A DNA stretch of 64,000 nt, from positions 6,426,726-6,490,725 of the forward strand of contig JBBBDQ010000350.1 of assembly GCA_037127315.1 (NCBI GenBank), written 5' to 3'. This document shows, one piece after another, positions 10,775 through 22,275 of this stretch. The DNA comes from Ascarosepion bandense (Eukaryota; Mollusca; Cephalopoda; Sepiida; Sepiidae). The translations under genes were made by a program, and so were the position numbers. Position 1 is the first letter of the stretch, and the number at the start of each line of letters is the position of its first letter. The notes beneath the pieces are model-generated. The model was not told the DNA's origin. It saw only the letters and a program-made list of their open reading frames with translations, and searched no databases.

Positions 10775-11834
10775 TTGTAAATGTGTAATGAGGTTCACGT
10801 TGCATTCTCAGAACGCAAGGTTTGCCATTTTTCGAAATTTGTCATAAATCTCATTTCGCCATGAGACATTTGAGTTTGTACATCTATGACACACTTGTAT
10901 ATCGTTATAATGGTGCCTCACATTAGCGAGGGGGGCCGGTGTGCAAGTGAAACCGTTGAGAGGAAGGCCCCGAAATGGTGCACATTCTCTCCTGATGATC
11001 CCAGTTTAAATATAAATTCAAGAGGAACACAATAAATTAAATGAAATCATATGCTGTAGAGAAGCTCGGTGGAAATGTTATTGACATGAGAAGCATTACA
11101 CATTCAGGTGAGTTTCAGGTGAGTTTCAATTACTTTTCAGTAATTTACTTCTTCTAGATAAGCACTTCTGCTTAGGATTAGAGTTGAGTATCTGGGTGCA
11201 CTGTTTCAGATCAAATGTTGTTCACTTTATATAGACCAGTGTAGTATTTGTGCATCCAGCCCAACTCAATCTATGGAAATTAATTTTACCATCCTGTTCA
11301 AGCAGAAGAACAGCAGCATAATGGATATGTCCATTGCTTCCCTAGCTCCAGATCAAACACTCAAATCAAATCTGCGTTTGTTTGTTAATTCTATGCCTTT
11401 TTGGTTTCATGTCACAGAGACGATGAACAGAGAAAAAAAGAAGCATCCAGAAAAGCTATTCATTATTATAGATGAGGATTAGATTATGTATCTTGACTAT
11501 TTCAAAAATTCTCTACAAATTAATAAAATCTTTCTTCTCTTTTTTTTACAACAATATGAAAAATGCATTTTGCCGTAAACCTGATAAAAATTAAAAGATT
11601 TTCATTTATTATCATTTCTTTTGAGACTAAAACTGAAATATAAAGCATTGTAATTTTAAAACCACTGAACACAATTTAAAACAAACATTACAACAAAGGT
11701 TTGTTCTACTTTCTAACAAAGTCATACGTACAAACATGTAACATGAAAAAACCTGTTCCTACAAGTTTAAAATTGTATATTGAAAGATAGGACAACCTTA
11801 ACAAGCTAATCAATGTGCCAGTGCACCCATTTAC
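10775..11834. other. No recognised gene
   Basis: 10900-11000 is locally GC-richer (gcgaggggggccgg). A 69-codon frame at 11273-11482 (+) has no recognisable motif. A short direct duplication of gtttcaggtga occurs at 11107-11134. Confidence 0.4.
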
Positions 11835-12325
11835 AGTCAAAATAGTTAAATGTAACTTTCTCTTCTATTCTAACAGTTTCTTTTCTCACACTTCCATTTG
11901 TGGAATCCCTTCCATTTTCTTGCTTCCTTGATAGCTACAATCTGCAAAAGTTTACATGCAACATCAATTGCCATCTTTTATCTCCTTGATTCCCATCTTT
12001 CTCCTATCCTTTCGTTGACATCCTCTGTACCTTTTTTATTCTCTCACTGAAACCCCCTGCACCACACCAGTGGCAGTCCTGTCTTGCTTAGGGTGAAATA
12101 ATTATTAAGGAAAAAAAGGTGTTAATTAAAGTGTTTATTAATTAACATCCAATATGCTTATAGTTTCTTTACTTTCGCTTCTCATTTGTGGGACTATCTT
12201 TCAGATTCTTGCCTTCCATTCAAGCTTGATCTTCAAAACTTTATATACAATGTCAATCATCCTCTCAAATTCTGTTCTTTCATTGTTCTATCTCCTTAAT
12301 AACATTTTTCTTATATTCTTTCTTG
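11835..12325 (+). repeat. Two successive LINE-A 3' tails
   Basis: 11840-12120 has the family order (ttctaacagtttcttttctcac, then ttgtggaatcccttcc, gctacaatctgcaaaag, aaccccctgcacca, tcttgcttagggtgaaataatt plus A-run). A second, more diverged copy begins near 12155 (tatagtttctttactttcgc) and ends without a clear tail before the SINE-A at 12345. Confidence 0.6.
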
Positions 12326-12344
12326 CTCAGTAACTAACCATGGT

Positions 12345-12655
12345 ATGTGCATTGTGGTGCAGTGGATATCAGCTCGGAACGAGAAATCAGAGAGCTGAGT
12401 TCAAATTCCAGTTGAATTCCTTGCATTCACTTATGCACAAATACCCTTGGGAAAGGTATTAATCTGTCTCTTTCCTCTAGTTATGGGTTAAATAACAGGA
12501 CAAACTGAGTTCTATAGCCTTGGCTGGCAACCAGTCTACTGCAGAAAGCAATGGCAAACTACTGCAAGAAATCTTCTACCCAGTCAGTCATGTCTCTATC
12601 AAGACATGATCGCCCAAAGCGTGTATCACGTATGGCACTTAACTGACTGAACCAA
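12345..12655 (+). repeat. SINE-A, near full length
   Basis: Head tgtgcattgtggtgcagtgg (A-box region), B-box-like gagttcaaattcc, then cccttgggaaaggtattaat, agttatgggtta, ttctatagccttgg, cagtctactgcagaaagcaa and the 3' end catgatcgcccaaagcgtg ... ttaactgactga. Polymerase III type promoter elements are inferred from the two boxes. Confidence 0.8.
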
Positions 12656-13325
12656 CTATGTGTTTGCAGCTATGTTGCATTGCTTGTGGTGAAAAACGTT
12701 AAAAAAAAAAAAAAGAGGAAACATAGCTAAAAGGAAATTTTTTTTTTTTTGCATAAGTAATGAGATTTTTGGGATGTGGTCCATAAATGCAGTGTTCTTT
12801 TTACTAATCAATATGCAACTCAAATAAACTAAAATAACCCTGAAGATCTCCAAAGTAATTGAAATTATTCAACTTCCAGAAAGTGTTCACAAGATATTTT
12901 CTAATTTATATTACAATATAATTAAGTTGTTAGGGTGATGTAATATACATTTCACTCTAGATCATGCCAAAATAGACAGAAAAACTAGGTCCAGGGTTAA
13001 CCTGAAATGACTTCCTAGCTATCAAATGGAGACTGACCTGATCAATCAAACAGCATCTGATTGATTGATTTGTTTAACAGCATATAGGTCATTTAACAAT
13101 TAAATTTAATTTTCTTGGAAGCTTTGAAATAATTAAATATGTTATTCTGCTTTCACAGTTGAATACATAGTAGATAATACTCAGCTTTTGAACATATATA
13201 AGATTGTTTAGACATAATTACAATAGATGGTGATATGTGTGTTGTGCGCTGTAATTTTTTTAAGTTATATTTTGGAATACAGTTTAATTTCTTTAAAAAA
13301 TTGTAGGATATTCTATGGATTAATG
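12656..13325. other. No gene seen
   Basis: AT-rich DNA with poly-A (12701-12714) and poly-T (12740-12750) runs and no supported feature. Confidence 0.45.
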
Positions 13326-13700
13326 TCCTGAAAGAGTTCTTTCATAGTCATGGTTTGATTTTTTTTAGCAGCATATCAACCTGTATGGGTTATTTTATGC
13401 CAAAATCTAAATATATTGTTAGGAATATTTTTTATATAATAATGTATTGCTGGTATTTTTACAATAAAAATTTATTTTTATACTTTCATAACATTTAGTG
13501 TTCACTATTTACCCATAGCTGGAACCCTAACAAGTGTCACTACCCCAGGTTAGGATAGACCTGGGAACAACAGCGGTTACGCTTCTCAAAACTGCCAAAC
13601 TTCCCAATAGGAGGCCTTGCTGCTGGATGTAGTCTATCATCATACCTAGGACTACAAACTGCATCTGGGAGGCACATATAACAAATAGCCACAGTTTGTA
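13326..13700 (+). repeat. Family K repeat
   Basis: Shares with 50455-50830 the ordered blocks catatcaac-ct-tgggttatt, tttatttttatactttca, tatttacccatagctggaac/cctaacaagtg, cctgggaacaacagc and catcatacc-aggac. A shorter piece recurs at 49625-49790. Class unknown; no coding capacity. Confidence 0.6.
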
Positions 13701-13951
13701 TTTATTTCTGAGATGAATAATTTTTCAATATCTTGGTATTCTTTTGAACTATTATTCTCATTTTGGTTGATATAGATGTTATGACAGATACAACATTTCA
13801 ACCAAATGCTCTCTGGTGTCATCATCAGGTGTCCATTGGCTGATATAGATTATCATGTTGATTATTGTGATATCAACCAAGATGAGAACAACAGTTCAAA
13901 GTAATACCAAGATATTGGAAATTATTCATCTCAGAAATAAATACAAATTAT
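13696..13951. mobile_element. Palindromic MITE (family T relative)
   Basis: The first about 80 bp (tttgtatttatttctgagatg onward, through tcttggtattc and ttggttgatat) recur as the reverse complement at 13868-13950. The spacer holds catcatcaggtgtccattgg. The terminal ttctgagatga block also begins each unit of the 98-bp satellite, so the two families are related at their ends. A half copy is at 14160-14312. Confidence 0.7.
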
Positions 13952-14039
13952 GACAAGTGGCACAAACACACTAACATAATCCAGTTGTCAAAATCCATCT
14001 GACACTGAATATAAAAGGCTCCAAAAATACATCACTAAA

Positions 14040-14320
14040 GTCCTTCAGAATGGTGGCGTAGTAGATATAGTAGTTGGTTATACATGTGTTAGTATCATTT
14101 AGGGGTCATGAGTTCAATCCTGTGGTAGTGATGCACCAAATCCAACATTAAAGAACAATAACTGATTTCACAATAATCAACAAGATAATCCATATCAGCC
14201 AATGAACACCTGATGATGACACCAGAGAGTATTTGGTCAAAACATTGTGTCTATTATAATACCTATATCAACCAAGATGAGAACAATAGTTCAAAATAAT
14301 ACCAAGAAAGAGCCACAGAG
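14040..14320 (+). repeat. tRNA-like SINE plus half palindromic MITE
   Basis: 14045-14140 has an A-box-like tggcgtagtagatatag and a B-box-like gagttcaatcctgtgg. It is followed by aacacctgatgatgacacc and the right arm of the 13.7-kb MITE (accaagatgagaacaatag, ending in aataccaag). Confidence 0.5.
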
Positions 14321-14344
14321 AAAGATAATTCTATTACTTCTGAT

Positions 14345-15215
14345 TTTATTTTTAGTTGCTTCCCATATTTGAGTAGACACTCCATTTTAATTAAAAGAGT
14401 ATTTATTTCATTTACTGGCCAGTGTATCAAGAAAACTTCCTGTGTCCCCCTTTCTGCAGGACTAATCACTGTCCGATCTGACATGTTTTTCCACTCGGCT
14501 GCAAAGAGCTTCACTTCTGCTCTGATGAGTTTATCTCCCTGGTGCCCCTTCTACATGAATTTACTCATGCTACTAGAATGGCAACTAGGTTCCACCCTTT
14601 TACAATGAAAACCTCTTCTACTCTACCAGTTTCTTTTCTCGCATTTCCCACCTTTGGAACTCGCTTCCATACACTCGCTTCCCTGATAGCTACTATCTTT
14701 AAAAGATTAGAGCAACGTAAATTGCCATTTTTTATCCCCTTTTCTTTGACCTGCTCCCCTGCATCGTGTTCTTCTTTCTTTTCATTCTTCTCACTTGTAA
14801 CCCCCTTCACACCAGTGGCAGTTACGACTTGCTTGGCATTAATCGATTAAAAAAACATCACTAAATAAAGCAAGGTTATATTTTTGCCTTTAAGGCACAC
14901 TCACTCATTCAGATTTTCCCAAACACACCTGCTCATTTTCGTATTTCAAACATAAAGCAGTTTCTAAAAAATTAATGGATTTTATTTTTAATATGATATA
15001 TTCTTATTACTTCCAATGTTATTCTTAGTGGATACTCATATTTGAGTAGACGTCCCATTTAATTTAAACAGTATTTATTCCATCTACCGGCCTGGATATT
15101 TCATGACAGGCTTCATAGTTGAGCAGTAAAAAGTATGTTAGATAAAACAATGGTTCCTCTACTAATGGAAATGATGGTCCAAATCCTGCCAGAGGGCACA
15201 TATTCTTTATTGTTT
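14345..15215 (+). repeat. Family P repeat, interrupted by LINE-A
   Basis: Segments 14345-14512 and 14863-15215 are contiguous in the inverted copy at 27105-27530: tgacatgtttttccactcgg, gctgcaaag, aagcaaggttatatttttgcc, attaatggattttattttta, ttgagtagacgtcccattt and aatcctgccagaggg. The LINE-A tail occupies the gap, so P is the older element. A pol III-like B-box may exist at 15180-15200. Confidence 0.65.
14514..14862 (+). mobile_element. LINE-A 3' end nested inside family P
   Basis: Starts at cttctgctctgatgag, the same coding point as 2443 in the first LINE-A copy, and runs through catgctactagaatgg, ttctcgcatttccc and the tail gacttgcttggcattaatc plus an A-run at 14851-14856. Possible short target duplication tcact on both sides. 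The frame at 14542-14850 is the reverse-transcriptase tail region and its 3' UTR, not a separate gene. Confidence 0.7.
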
Positions 15216-15439
15216 TCTTAAATTCTTTAATAAATCCTGTTTAAAATAAACAGAGAGTCAATTAAAATACAGGTTTCTATGAAAAATAGCATTTGAAGCA
15301 ATAAAAATGTTAGATAAAAAATAAAATCCATTAATTCTTGAGAAAAAGATTATGTGTGTGTGTGTTGAGACAGCAAATAATTATCTAAACATATATTGTT
15401 AAATATAACAGACAATGAATGTGTATTATATTTAATCAT

Positions 15440-15633
15440 GAGCTGTTCTAAACATCATATTTTGGCTTTAATTTCAGATGAAAATAAAGACAAAAATTGC
15501 CCAACATTTGGATATTTTTTTATTATGCTGGTTTTAAGCTTTCGGTTCATCTTTGATGGTGGATGCCTTAATGTTAACATTCCTGTAACCACTCTGAAGA
15601 TGGCTCATATGAGCCAAAAGTTTAGAACCAGTG

Positions 15634-15640
<7 letters not shown>
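15440..15640 (+). repeat. Family R repeat with both termini
   Basis: The left end (taaacatcatattttggc, then aaataaagacaaaaattgcc) is the inverse of 7440-7490. The centre and right match 7330-7410, including ctctgaagatggctcatatg and gagccaaaagtttagaacc. ggctcatatgagcc is a perfect palindrome. It runs into (ta)n at 15636. Confidence 0.6.

Positions 15641-15674
<34 letters not shown>
15636..15674. repeat. (TA)n microsatellite
   Basis: Pure ta dinucleotides between families R and Q. Confidence 0.9.
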
Positions 15675-15675
<1 letters not shown>

Positions 15676-16354
15676 TTGCAGTATAGCCTGGCATTGCTCG
15701 GGTGTAATGAAAGCTTTAAAATTAATCTATGGTCCTGGAGCTCAGACTCTTTGGACGTTGGCACAAAAGACTAAAATGCAATAGTTGTTTCCAGTTAAAG
15801 CGAAACCGTAGAATGAAAGAAAAATGAATGGTTGTAAGTCAAATTTTGATTTCCTGGTATCGATATCAAATAAGTTTTTTTCGTCATGAACTGAATTTTG
15901 AAGGCTGAATAAGTCTTCTGAGTAAATGGTATTATGGCTGAGACTAAGAACTACAATTATACCTACTTAGAGCCAAACCTGAAGCAAAAGTTAAATAAAA
16001 AGGGTTGAAAAAATAGACATACAGGCAGATAAACAGACGCACACACAAACATCTTGCCTTTCATATATATATATTATTGATTTTCTGCACTATTGTAACA
16101 ACTACAACCTTGAAACTTCTGAATATCATTTCTTATGTCTTTGTCTATGAGTGTATCAAATTTGATTAAAATAAGACCACTCCTTCTATAACCCAATTTA
16201 TAGGAGGTACCTCAACACAAAACCTAGCTAAGACCACTCACAACTGTGTAAATTTTCAAGAAAATCGGTTCAGCTGTTTCGGAGTCTATAGGTAACGAAC
16301 ACAAACACACACAGACACACACACAGACAACATTTCATTTATAAATAAGTTTAG
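15675..16354 (+). repeat. Family Q repeat, copy 1
   Basis: Begins gcagtatagcctggcattgc and ends ttataaataagtttag. Inside are an internal (ta)n at 16062-16075 and the block aaaatcggttcagctgtttc. Copies are at 29652-30324(-), 31523-32235(-) and 46318-47062(+). The ends carry no obvious inverted repeat and no ORF; the class is undetermined (non-autonomous LINE- or Helitron-associated repeat are both possible). Confidence 0.75.
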
Positions 16355-16812
16355 AGTTAGATTTAGATATATATATAAGTCCACACCCAGAAAGGAAAGG
16401 ACAATCTCTGGTAGACTTTACAAGGCTAGAATGTAAGGTCCACACTTTGGATATGAGACTTAGAGCTACAGAAACTGACTGGCAGTAGCTGACAAAATCA
16501 GAAGTTGAATTGAATGTAATGCGTTACATATGAGGTTTATAAAGTGTGCATTTTCATTATTCAGCTCAACAAGATATTGTTACATGGAGATGAATGCAAT
16601 AAACGTATTGTTTTTTTTTTTTTTAATATCCTGTCATAAAATTCTACTTTATATATAGATATTGATAGTTGAAAGTTTGCATTATTTATGTTGGAAGACT
16701 GCTCAATATATAAGATAGAATGTTTATAGAGAGTGTGGACATAGACATCAATGCTGTATGGTGACTGTCAATTTCATGTTTTGATGTGATCTTCAAAGTG
16801 CTACTACTTCAT

Positions 16813-16817
<5 letters not shown>

Positions 16818-16852
<35 letters not shown>
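16818..16852. repeat. (CA)n microsatellite
   Basis: About 17 ca units. Confidence 0.9.
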
Positions 16853-16855
<3 letters not shown>

Positions 16856-17039
16856 GGTTACTGGGGGATTATGCAAAGTACAGAAAAACGGAAACCATTC
16901 TTTCCTAGTTTCTTTTGTTTAAAGCTGAAGATTATGTACAGTCATGACCTCTGGATTGCTTATTTATGCTGATTGGGTAGCTAGAGTTTAATAAAGTTTA
17001 TTAGATTTAGGTTGTAGAATTTAGGGGCCATAATATTAC

Positions 17040-17915
17040 GAGTTCAGCAGATATACAAAGATAGAAAGAGGTGTAAAACAAGGATGTGTCCATAATCTGA
17101 ACAATATAAGACACACAGGTGATACAGTGCTGATAGTAGACATGGAAAGGAAACTACAAGACCTCCTACAGAAGGTAGCTGAAGAAAGTGAAAAAAGACT
17201 ATGTATAAATTACAAGAAAACTGAATGCATGGTCAATAGGAACCAAAAAAATGCTACCTACAGGTGGGAGATACTAAAATCAAGCAAGTACAGAAATTCA
17301 AATACCTGGGAAGTGTTCTAACAGAGCACAGAAAGTGTGACACTGAGATCCAAAGGCGTCTTGGCATGGCCAAAGATGTATCCCAGAAGCTGAGTAGAGT
17401 ATTGAGAAAAAGGAAAACTTTGCTGGAAACAAAGAAGAGAGTACTGGATTATTATGTGATGTCTGTTCTTCAATATGGTCGTGAATGCTGGACAATTTCA
17501 TTAAAGATTAAGGAAAGACTTGAAGCAACCAAAATGTGGTTCTACAAAAGAATGCTGAGGACATCAGAGACTGAACATGCGAGCAACAACGAGATTTTGA
17601 AGAGGATGAAAACAAAAAAGGAACTGATACTTAACATCAGGAAAAGACAGCTGAAGTTTCTAGGACATGTAATGAGGAAGGAGGGCTTAGAGAATCTTAT
17701 ACTCACAGGACAGATGGAGGGAAAAGAGAAATGCTGGAAAGCAATGCGTGATATATTTGATGGGCTTCAGCAAATGGATGGTAGAGAAGGGTTTGGGAGG
17801 GGTTACAAGAAAAATTGTGTTAATGGAGAGGGAGATGTGGAGGGTCATGATCACCTATGTCCTGAAGAAACACAGTACATAAAAGAAGTAGAATAAGAAG
17901 AAGAAGAATATGGTT
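17040..17915 (+). pseudogene. RTE-like LINE reverse transcriptase relic, internally deleted and frameshifted
   Basis: A frame from about 17043 reads KIERGVKQGCV (the conserved palm segment before the catalytic box), then jumps within a few residues to NIRHTGDTVLIVD, where an intact element has a YADD box about a hundred residues further on. A large internal deletion and the change of Y-A-D-D to H-T-G-D are therefore visible. KLQDLLQKVAEESEKR and INYKKTECMV follow. A frameshift near 17260 moves to the 17264-17896 frame: IKQVQKFKYLGSVL, ETKKRVLDYYVMSVLQYG, ECWTIS, WFYKRMLR, KRQLKFLGHVMRKEGLENL and LTGQMEGK. This is the thumb and C-terminal segment typical of RTE/BovB-type polymerases. It ends in (gaa)n at 17893-17909, a usual RTE-type tail. 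The same family is on the minus strand at 45405-45780. Not functional. Confidence 0.85.
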
Positions 17916-18062
17916 GAGGGTTGGTTAAATAAATATGTTTTCATGTCTTCATTGGAAAAGGAGTTCTCATCTTTTGTTTAGGAGTTTATTTTCTTCCGGG
18001 AAGATAATTATTGTTATTTTCAAGTTGTTTCCTTTACTCACTCAGTTTTTACTTTATTGAAA

Positions 18063-18432
18063 CTTTTGTGGTTATAAATTTCTTCTTTGTTGCTTGCATG
18101 AATCTTACCATGAGATTCAAAGAAGTATACTGAGTATAATAGGATTTTAGAAATTTAATTTAACTGTTGCTTATTATCACTGATGATGTCAGCTGTGGCG
18201 TTCATGTCCAATTATGTTTGCCAAAACTTTATGTCATTAAATAATGATCCTTCAATATGATTTTTATTTCAAAAGAATTATGATGTGATTGGATCTGTGA
18301 GGTAAGATTCTATGTACATTGTCATGAACAATCATTTTGCTTTTTATCTGAACTTAAACACTGACTACTGAAAGGTGAATAATGTACAACTATTTTAGCC
18401 ACAGACGTAATATGTGTCTATAAAGATTATTT
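18063..18432 (+). repeat. Family X, arm 1 of a distant inverted pair
   Basis: The reverse complement of 26305-26677 is nearly identical by eye over about 370 bp (e.g. tgatgatgtcagctgtggcg, gatgtgattggatctgtgag and tatgtgtctataaagatta). The ends show no clear inverted repeat or target duplication. Confidence 0.75.
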
Positions 18433-19132
18433 TTTTCATTCAATGGGCTATTGATGCATGTATGTACAAATGACAATACAAATGATGAACATTTTCATAT
18501 TGAAATTCATCAAACCAAATAAATTTTGTTTTTCAGAATCTAAAAAAAATAAAGAGAAAAAAACATCTTCAAAAATAACAACCCCATACCATCTACAAAA
18601 GAAATGAACATTTTATCAAAACCCTGAATGTAATTAATCATTAGAGATATTATTTTGTCTTTATTGACAATTTAAGAGTTTTCTTTTATTTAGGTTTTTA
18701 CTTTTTTATCTCGACATATTTTATAAACTTTTTTTTTATTTTTGTCTTCATTAATCATTATTAAATCTTTTTCCGTTCATCTCCTTTGCAAAATCATATT
18801 CTGGTGAAAGATTCTACCCAAAAGTTTCATTTCAATTTTCTTTGTATATAACCTTGTTTAAAGTCTATTTTTTTGTATTTCTTTTTGTTATTGCAATTTC
18901 TTTATGTGTAAGTATAATAATGCTTTGATAGCAATACAATAAAACAAAAATATTGCACCATTAATTAAAGAACAAAATATTTTTATCTTTTCATCAAAGA
19001 GACACAGAATAAAGTACAAGGAAGCAGTAGCTACTTCTATTGATAAATGGAACCACAAGAACCATTTTCCTCACTAGAATGACTATTTCAAAACAACACA
19101 CCCTGATAAATATTTAAAAAAAAAAAATGGCG
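18433..19132. other. No gene seen
   Basis: AT-rich sequence without a supported feature. Confidence 0.45.
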
Positions 19133-19925
19133 GGCCTGACAGAGACTGCCACCACCTTTAAATTTGTTGTTTTTCTTTTTTTTTTTTACTTTTTTCAGCA
19201 GTCTTATCGGTTATTACATAAAGTTTCCAATTATCAAAAGAAATTCGAAAAAAATCTCAATATTTAAATAATTTTAGCAGGGACTCACTTTCTCATACAA
19301 TGTTATAGTAAATCGATCCTCCATTTTGGAACCACTCGGGTTGGGGTCGCTTTGTTTTGTTTTTTTGGGGGGGACAAATTGTTACTCTTGTTTTTGTCTT
19401 TTTCTAGTTTTCTTCAGTTCTTACAATGGCATCTTCCTTGGAAACTCCAAGAATGGCTTTATTCAAAAATTTCGCAAAGGATTTAGTTGGTGAATATGCA
19501 CAAGCAAAAACGTTAATTGCACAAGATCGATTTACTATAAAGTTGTACAGAAAACTGAGCCTCTCCCCCCCCACACCTAAAATTATTTAAATGTTGAAAT
19601 TTTTACAAATTTTTTGTCAATCAGAAAGTTTAGGATTCAATCGAGAAGATTACACTGAAAAAAGTAAAAGAAATTGATAATCAACCAATTTACAGGTGGT
19701 GATAATGTCATACTGGCGAGTGGTTCCAAAACAGAGGATCGATTTACTATAACATTGTATGAAAAACTGAGCCTCACCCTACAACTGTTTAAATATTGAA
19801 ATTTTTCCAAATTTTTGTTGTCATTCAGAAAGTTAAGGGTGCAATTGATAAGATTGCACTGAAAAAAGTAAAAAAAAAAAGAAAAACAACAAATTTAAAG
19901 GTAGTGGTAGTCTCCTTCAGGTCTG
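19133..19925. mobile_element. Long-TIR element, about 790 bp
   Basis: The left arm (19133-19350, starting cctgacagagactgccacc) and right arm (19718-19925, ending ggtagtctccttcagg) are inverted copies over about 200 bp, including aaatttgttgtttttc and the inner boundary aatcgatcctc-attttggaacc. A third, direct module of the right-arm type lies at 19525-19715. Between left arm and module is a unique segment of about 170 bp with a short ORF (next entry). No transposase. Confidence 0.7.
19426..19590 (+). CDS. 54-codon ORF inside the long-TIR element
   Basis: ATG 19426 in the context ttacaATGG, ending at TAA 19590. The first 33 codons (starting MASSLETPRMALF) lie in the segment unique to the centre; the rest is translated repeat module. 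The region upstream is pyrimidine-rich and contains tttttctag and ttcttcag, both usable as splice acceptors. I do not recognise the protein. It may be a captured exon fragment, or chance. Confidence 0.2.
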   Translation: MASSLETPRMALFKNFAKDLVGEYAQAKTLIAQDRFTIKLYRKLSLSPPTPKII

Positions 19926-21929
19926 CCAAAAGAACATCACAAGTCTTTGATATTCAACAGAAGAATGTATGACCTCCCATGAATTCCGTGACTGGCAGGT
20001 TCAATAGCAACAAACAATATTGATAATATCTACAAATTTTAGAACAGACTTACATCCAGTTGTTAAAACTAATCGACTTATGAAAATGGCATAAAAATAA
20101 AGAATGGATGAAAAATGATGACACAAGATAGAAAAAGAAGAATATTCAAGTGCAAATGTTTCTGTAACAAAAGGTGAAAATGCAATGAAGATAAAAACAA
20201 ATTGAAAAGAAACTCAGTCATCAAAAAATTAGTTTTATAAAGTTGCATTAAAAGGATGATGATGATGATGATGGTGATAGGAAATCAACAATTGATCTAA
20301 AAATATAATGTCTTACAAATAAATCTAATCTTTTGTAAAAAAAAAAAAACTAACAAATAACTGCAACTTTGTCTCAACTACAAAAAGCACATGTACATTG
20401 AAGATTTTATTAGAGTGTGAAAATTAGATATTTATGTTTCAATTTGAAATTTTCTTTATCACTTTTAAAAATACTTTCTTCACTCTTTTAGAAATATTTA
20501 TGCTGCCAAATAAAATCTACATGGATATTTTAAATACCTACATCGTATTCAAAAATTAAAACACAGATTACCCAGACTGCATAACAAAATTGATTTTTTC
20601 ACATTCTGATTACATGAGTTCCTGAAAAATCATCAAGTTTTATCTTCTTTATCTAAAATAGAAATAATTCTCAACTTTTAACATGAAAGTGTTAAAACTG
20701 ATATACATACTGTCTTTCTTTTTCAAAAGGTTATTACTTGCTGAAAGGAAATTTTGAAATTCTTCTTGCTTGGTCTTATTTATATTTGATTTTTGATATT
20801 ATTACTGACCTTGGCTTCTTACAATGGTAGTCATACTTGAATTGAATGAATTATATTTTTTGTAGGTGTGCATAATAAGAACACATGACTACTACTAAAG
20901 GTAATCTTTTTTTTCAACTCGGGCACTTAAATCAAACACAGAGCTCGACTTGAATCTGTAGATTAATTAATATTTAGAAATAACAACAATAACAGCAAGG
21001 GCAGCCACCAGACGGCTGTCAATACCAGCTGATATATTATTTTACATCTAATTAAGAGAATGGAGTTGATCAATGCATTCATATATAGCAGAACATTAAT
21101 GGAAAAAAATGCAAAATCATTAAATGGCTGAAAAATTGGGCAACAGTCAAGAAAACATTATTCTAAGGCTGTCCATTCAAAATGAGAATAGCAATAAGGA
21201 TAATTCTAATAGTTTATGCTGTATGATTTCATTAGACTTATTCTTAATCTTTGTTCATTTTAACCAGTCTTATTACTGACCCTCATCAGAACTCATCTTA
21301 ATTATATTAATCAGTTTAAAATCTAGATATGTGAAACTTACTGAGTGATGGGAACACAAGATTAGAAATTAGAAGAAAATGAAAGAGACCAAAGAAGAAA
21401 AATGAATTTTAAAAATATTTGCAAAATAAGAAGAGTATTAAAGAATGCTTTAAGAATCTCAAAAAGAGATTGACAAAAAATTCAAAAGTTAATAATCAAA
21501 AAATTGAACTGACCAACAAGAAAATATTTGAAGTTGCAAAGGTCAACAGACAGAAAAGATGCAGTGTATATTGAACATTGGTTGAAAACAAAAAAGTAGA
21601 CAACTATGTAGTGGATAAAAAATTAAGAATTGAAATCAACCTTCTTCTTCACTTTTACAAAAATTCACAGTGACGTGTGAAATTCTGGTTTTTCCCAAAT
21701 AGAAAAGGATTGACCATGCACTTAAAGAAAAAGTAGAAACCAAATTTCACAAGTAGGTGCTAAATTGATTTTTGACCAATGGGAGTGACTTGCAAGACTT
21801 GAACAAGTGTGAAAATCTGAATACTTTAAAGGCCCCCCCCTTACCTCAGCCTCAAGACAGTCAGTCAGGGATGGAAGCAGTAAAGATGACAAGCTAAAAT
21901 GTGAGAGAAGCTTCAAGCTGACCCGGACA
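19926..21929. other. No gene seen
   Basis: AT-rich DNA with (gat)n-like runs at 20257-20277 and a poly-A at 20337-20350. No coding or structural feature could be supported. Confidence 0.45.
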
Positions 21930-22275
21930 TTTATCCTCTTTCTCTTTCCTTCTGCTGATTCCTTTAACTTCTTCTCCATCTAAAGACATTACTACCAAAC
22001 ACACACACGTGCATGCATGCTATGCATTAACTCTTTCAGCAATTACTACTATGAACATTTTTAACGACCTTATACCAACCAAAAGACATTTTTATTTGTA
22101 AAAACCTCAATTGAGATATATATATATATATATAAATTGTTGTTTCTCTATACAATTTGATTTTCTTGTTTTGTACCCCTCTTATAGTGGGCTATCTACT
22201 AACAAGGCCAAATCAAACTAATCTGTTTCAACACACATACACTTCACTCTAATGGATAACACTATAACCTACAAC
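21930..22275 (+). repeat. Family S repeat, copy 1
   Basis: Shares with 53725-54070 the blocks ctttccttct, aaagacatt, gcattaactctttcagca, gaacattttta, ttgtaaaaac, and ttatagtgggctatctac. (ta)n at 22113-22132 interrupts it. Class unknown. Confidence 0.55.
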
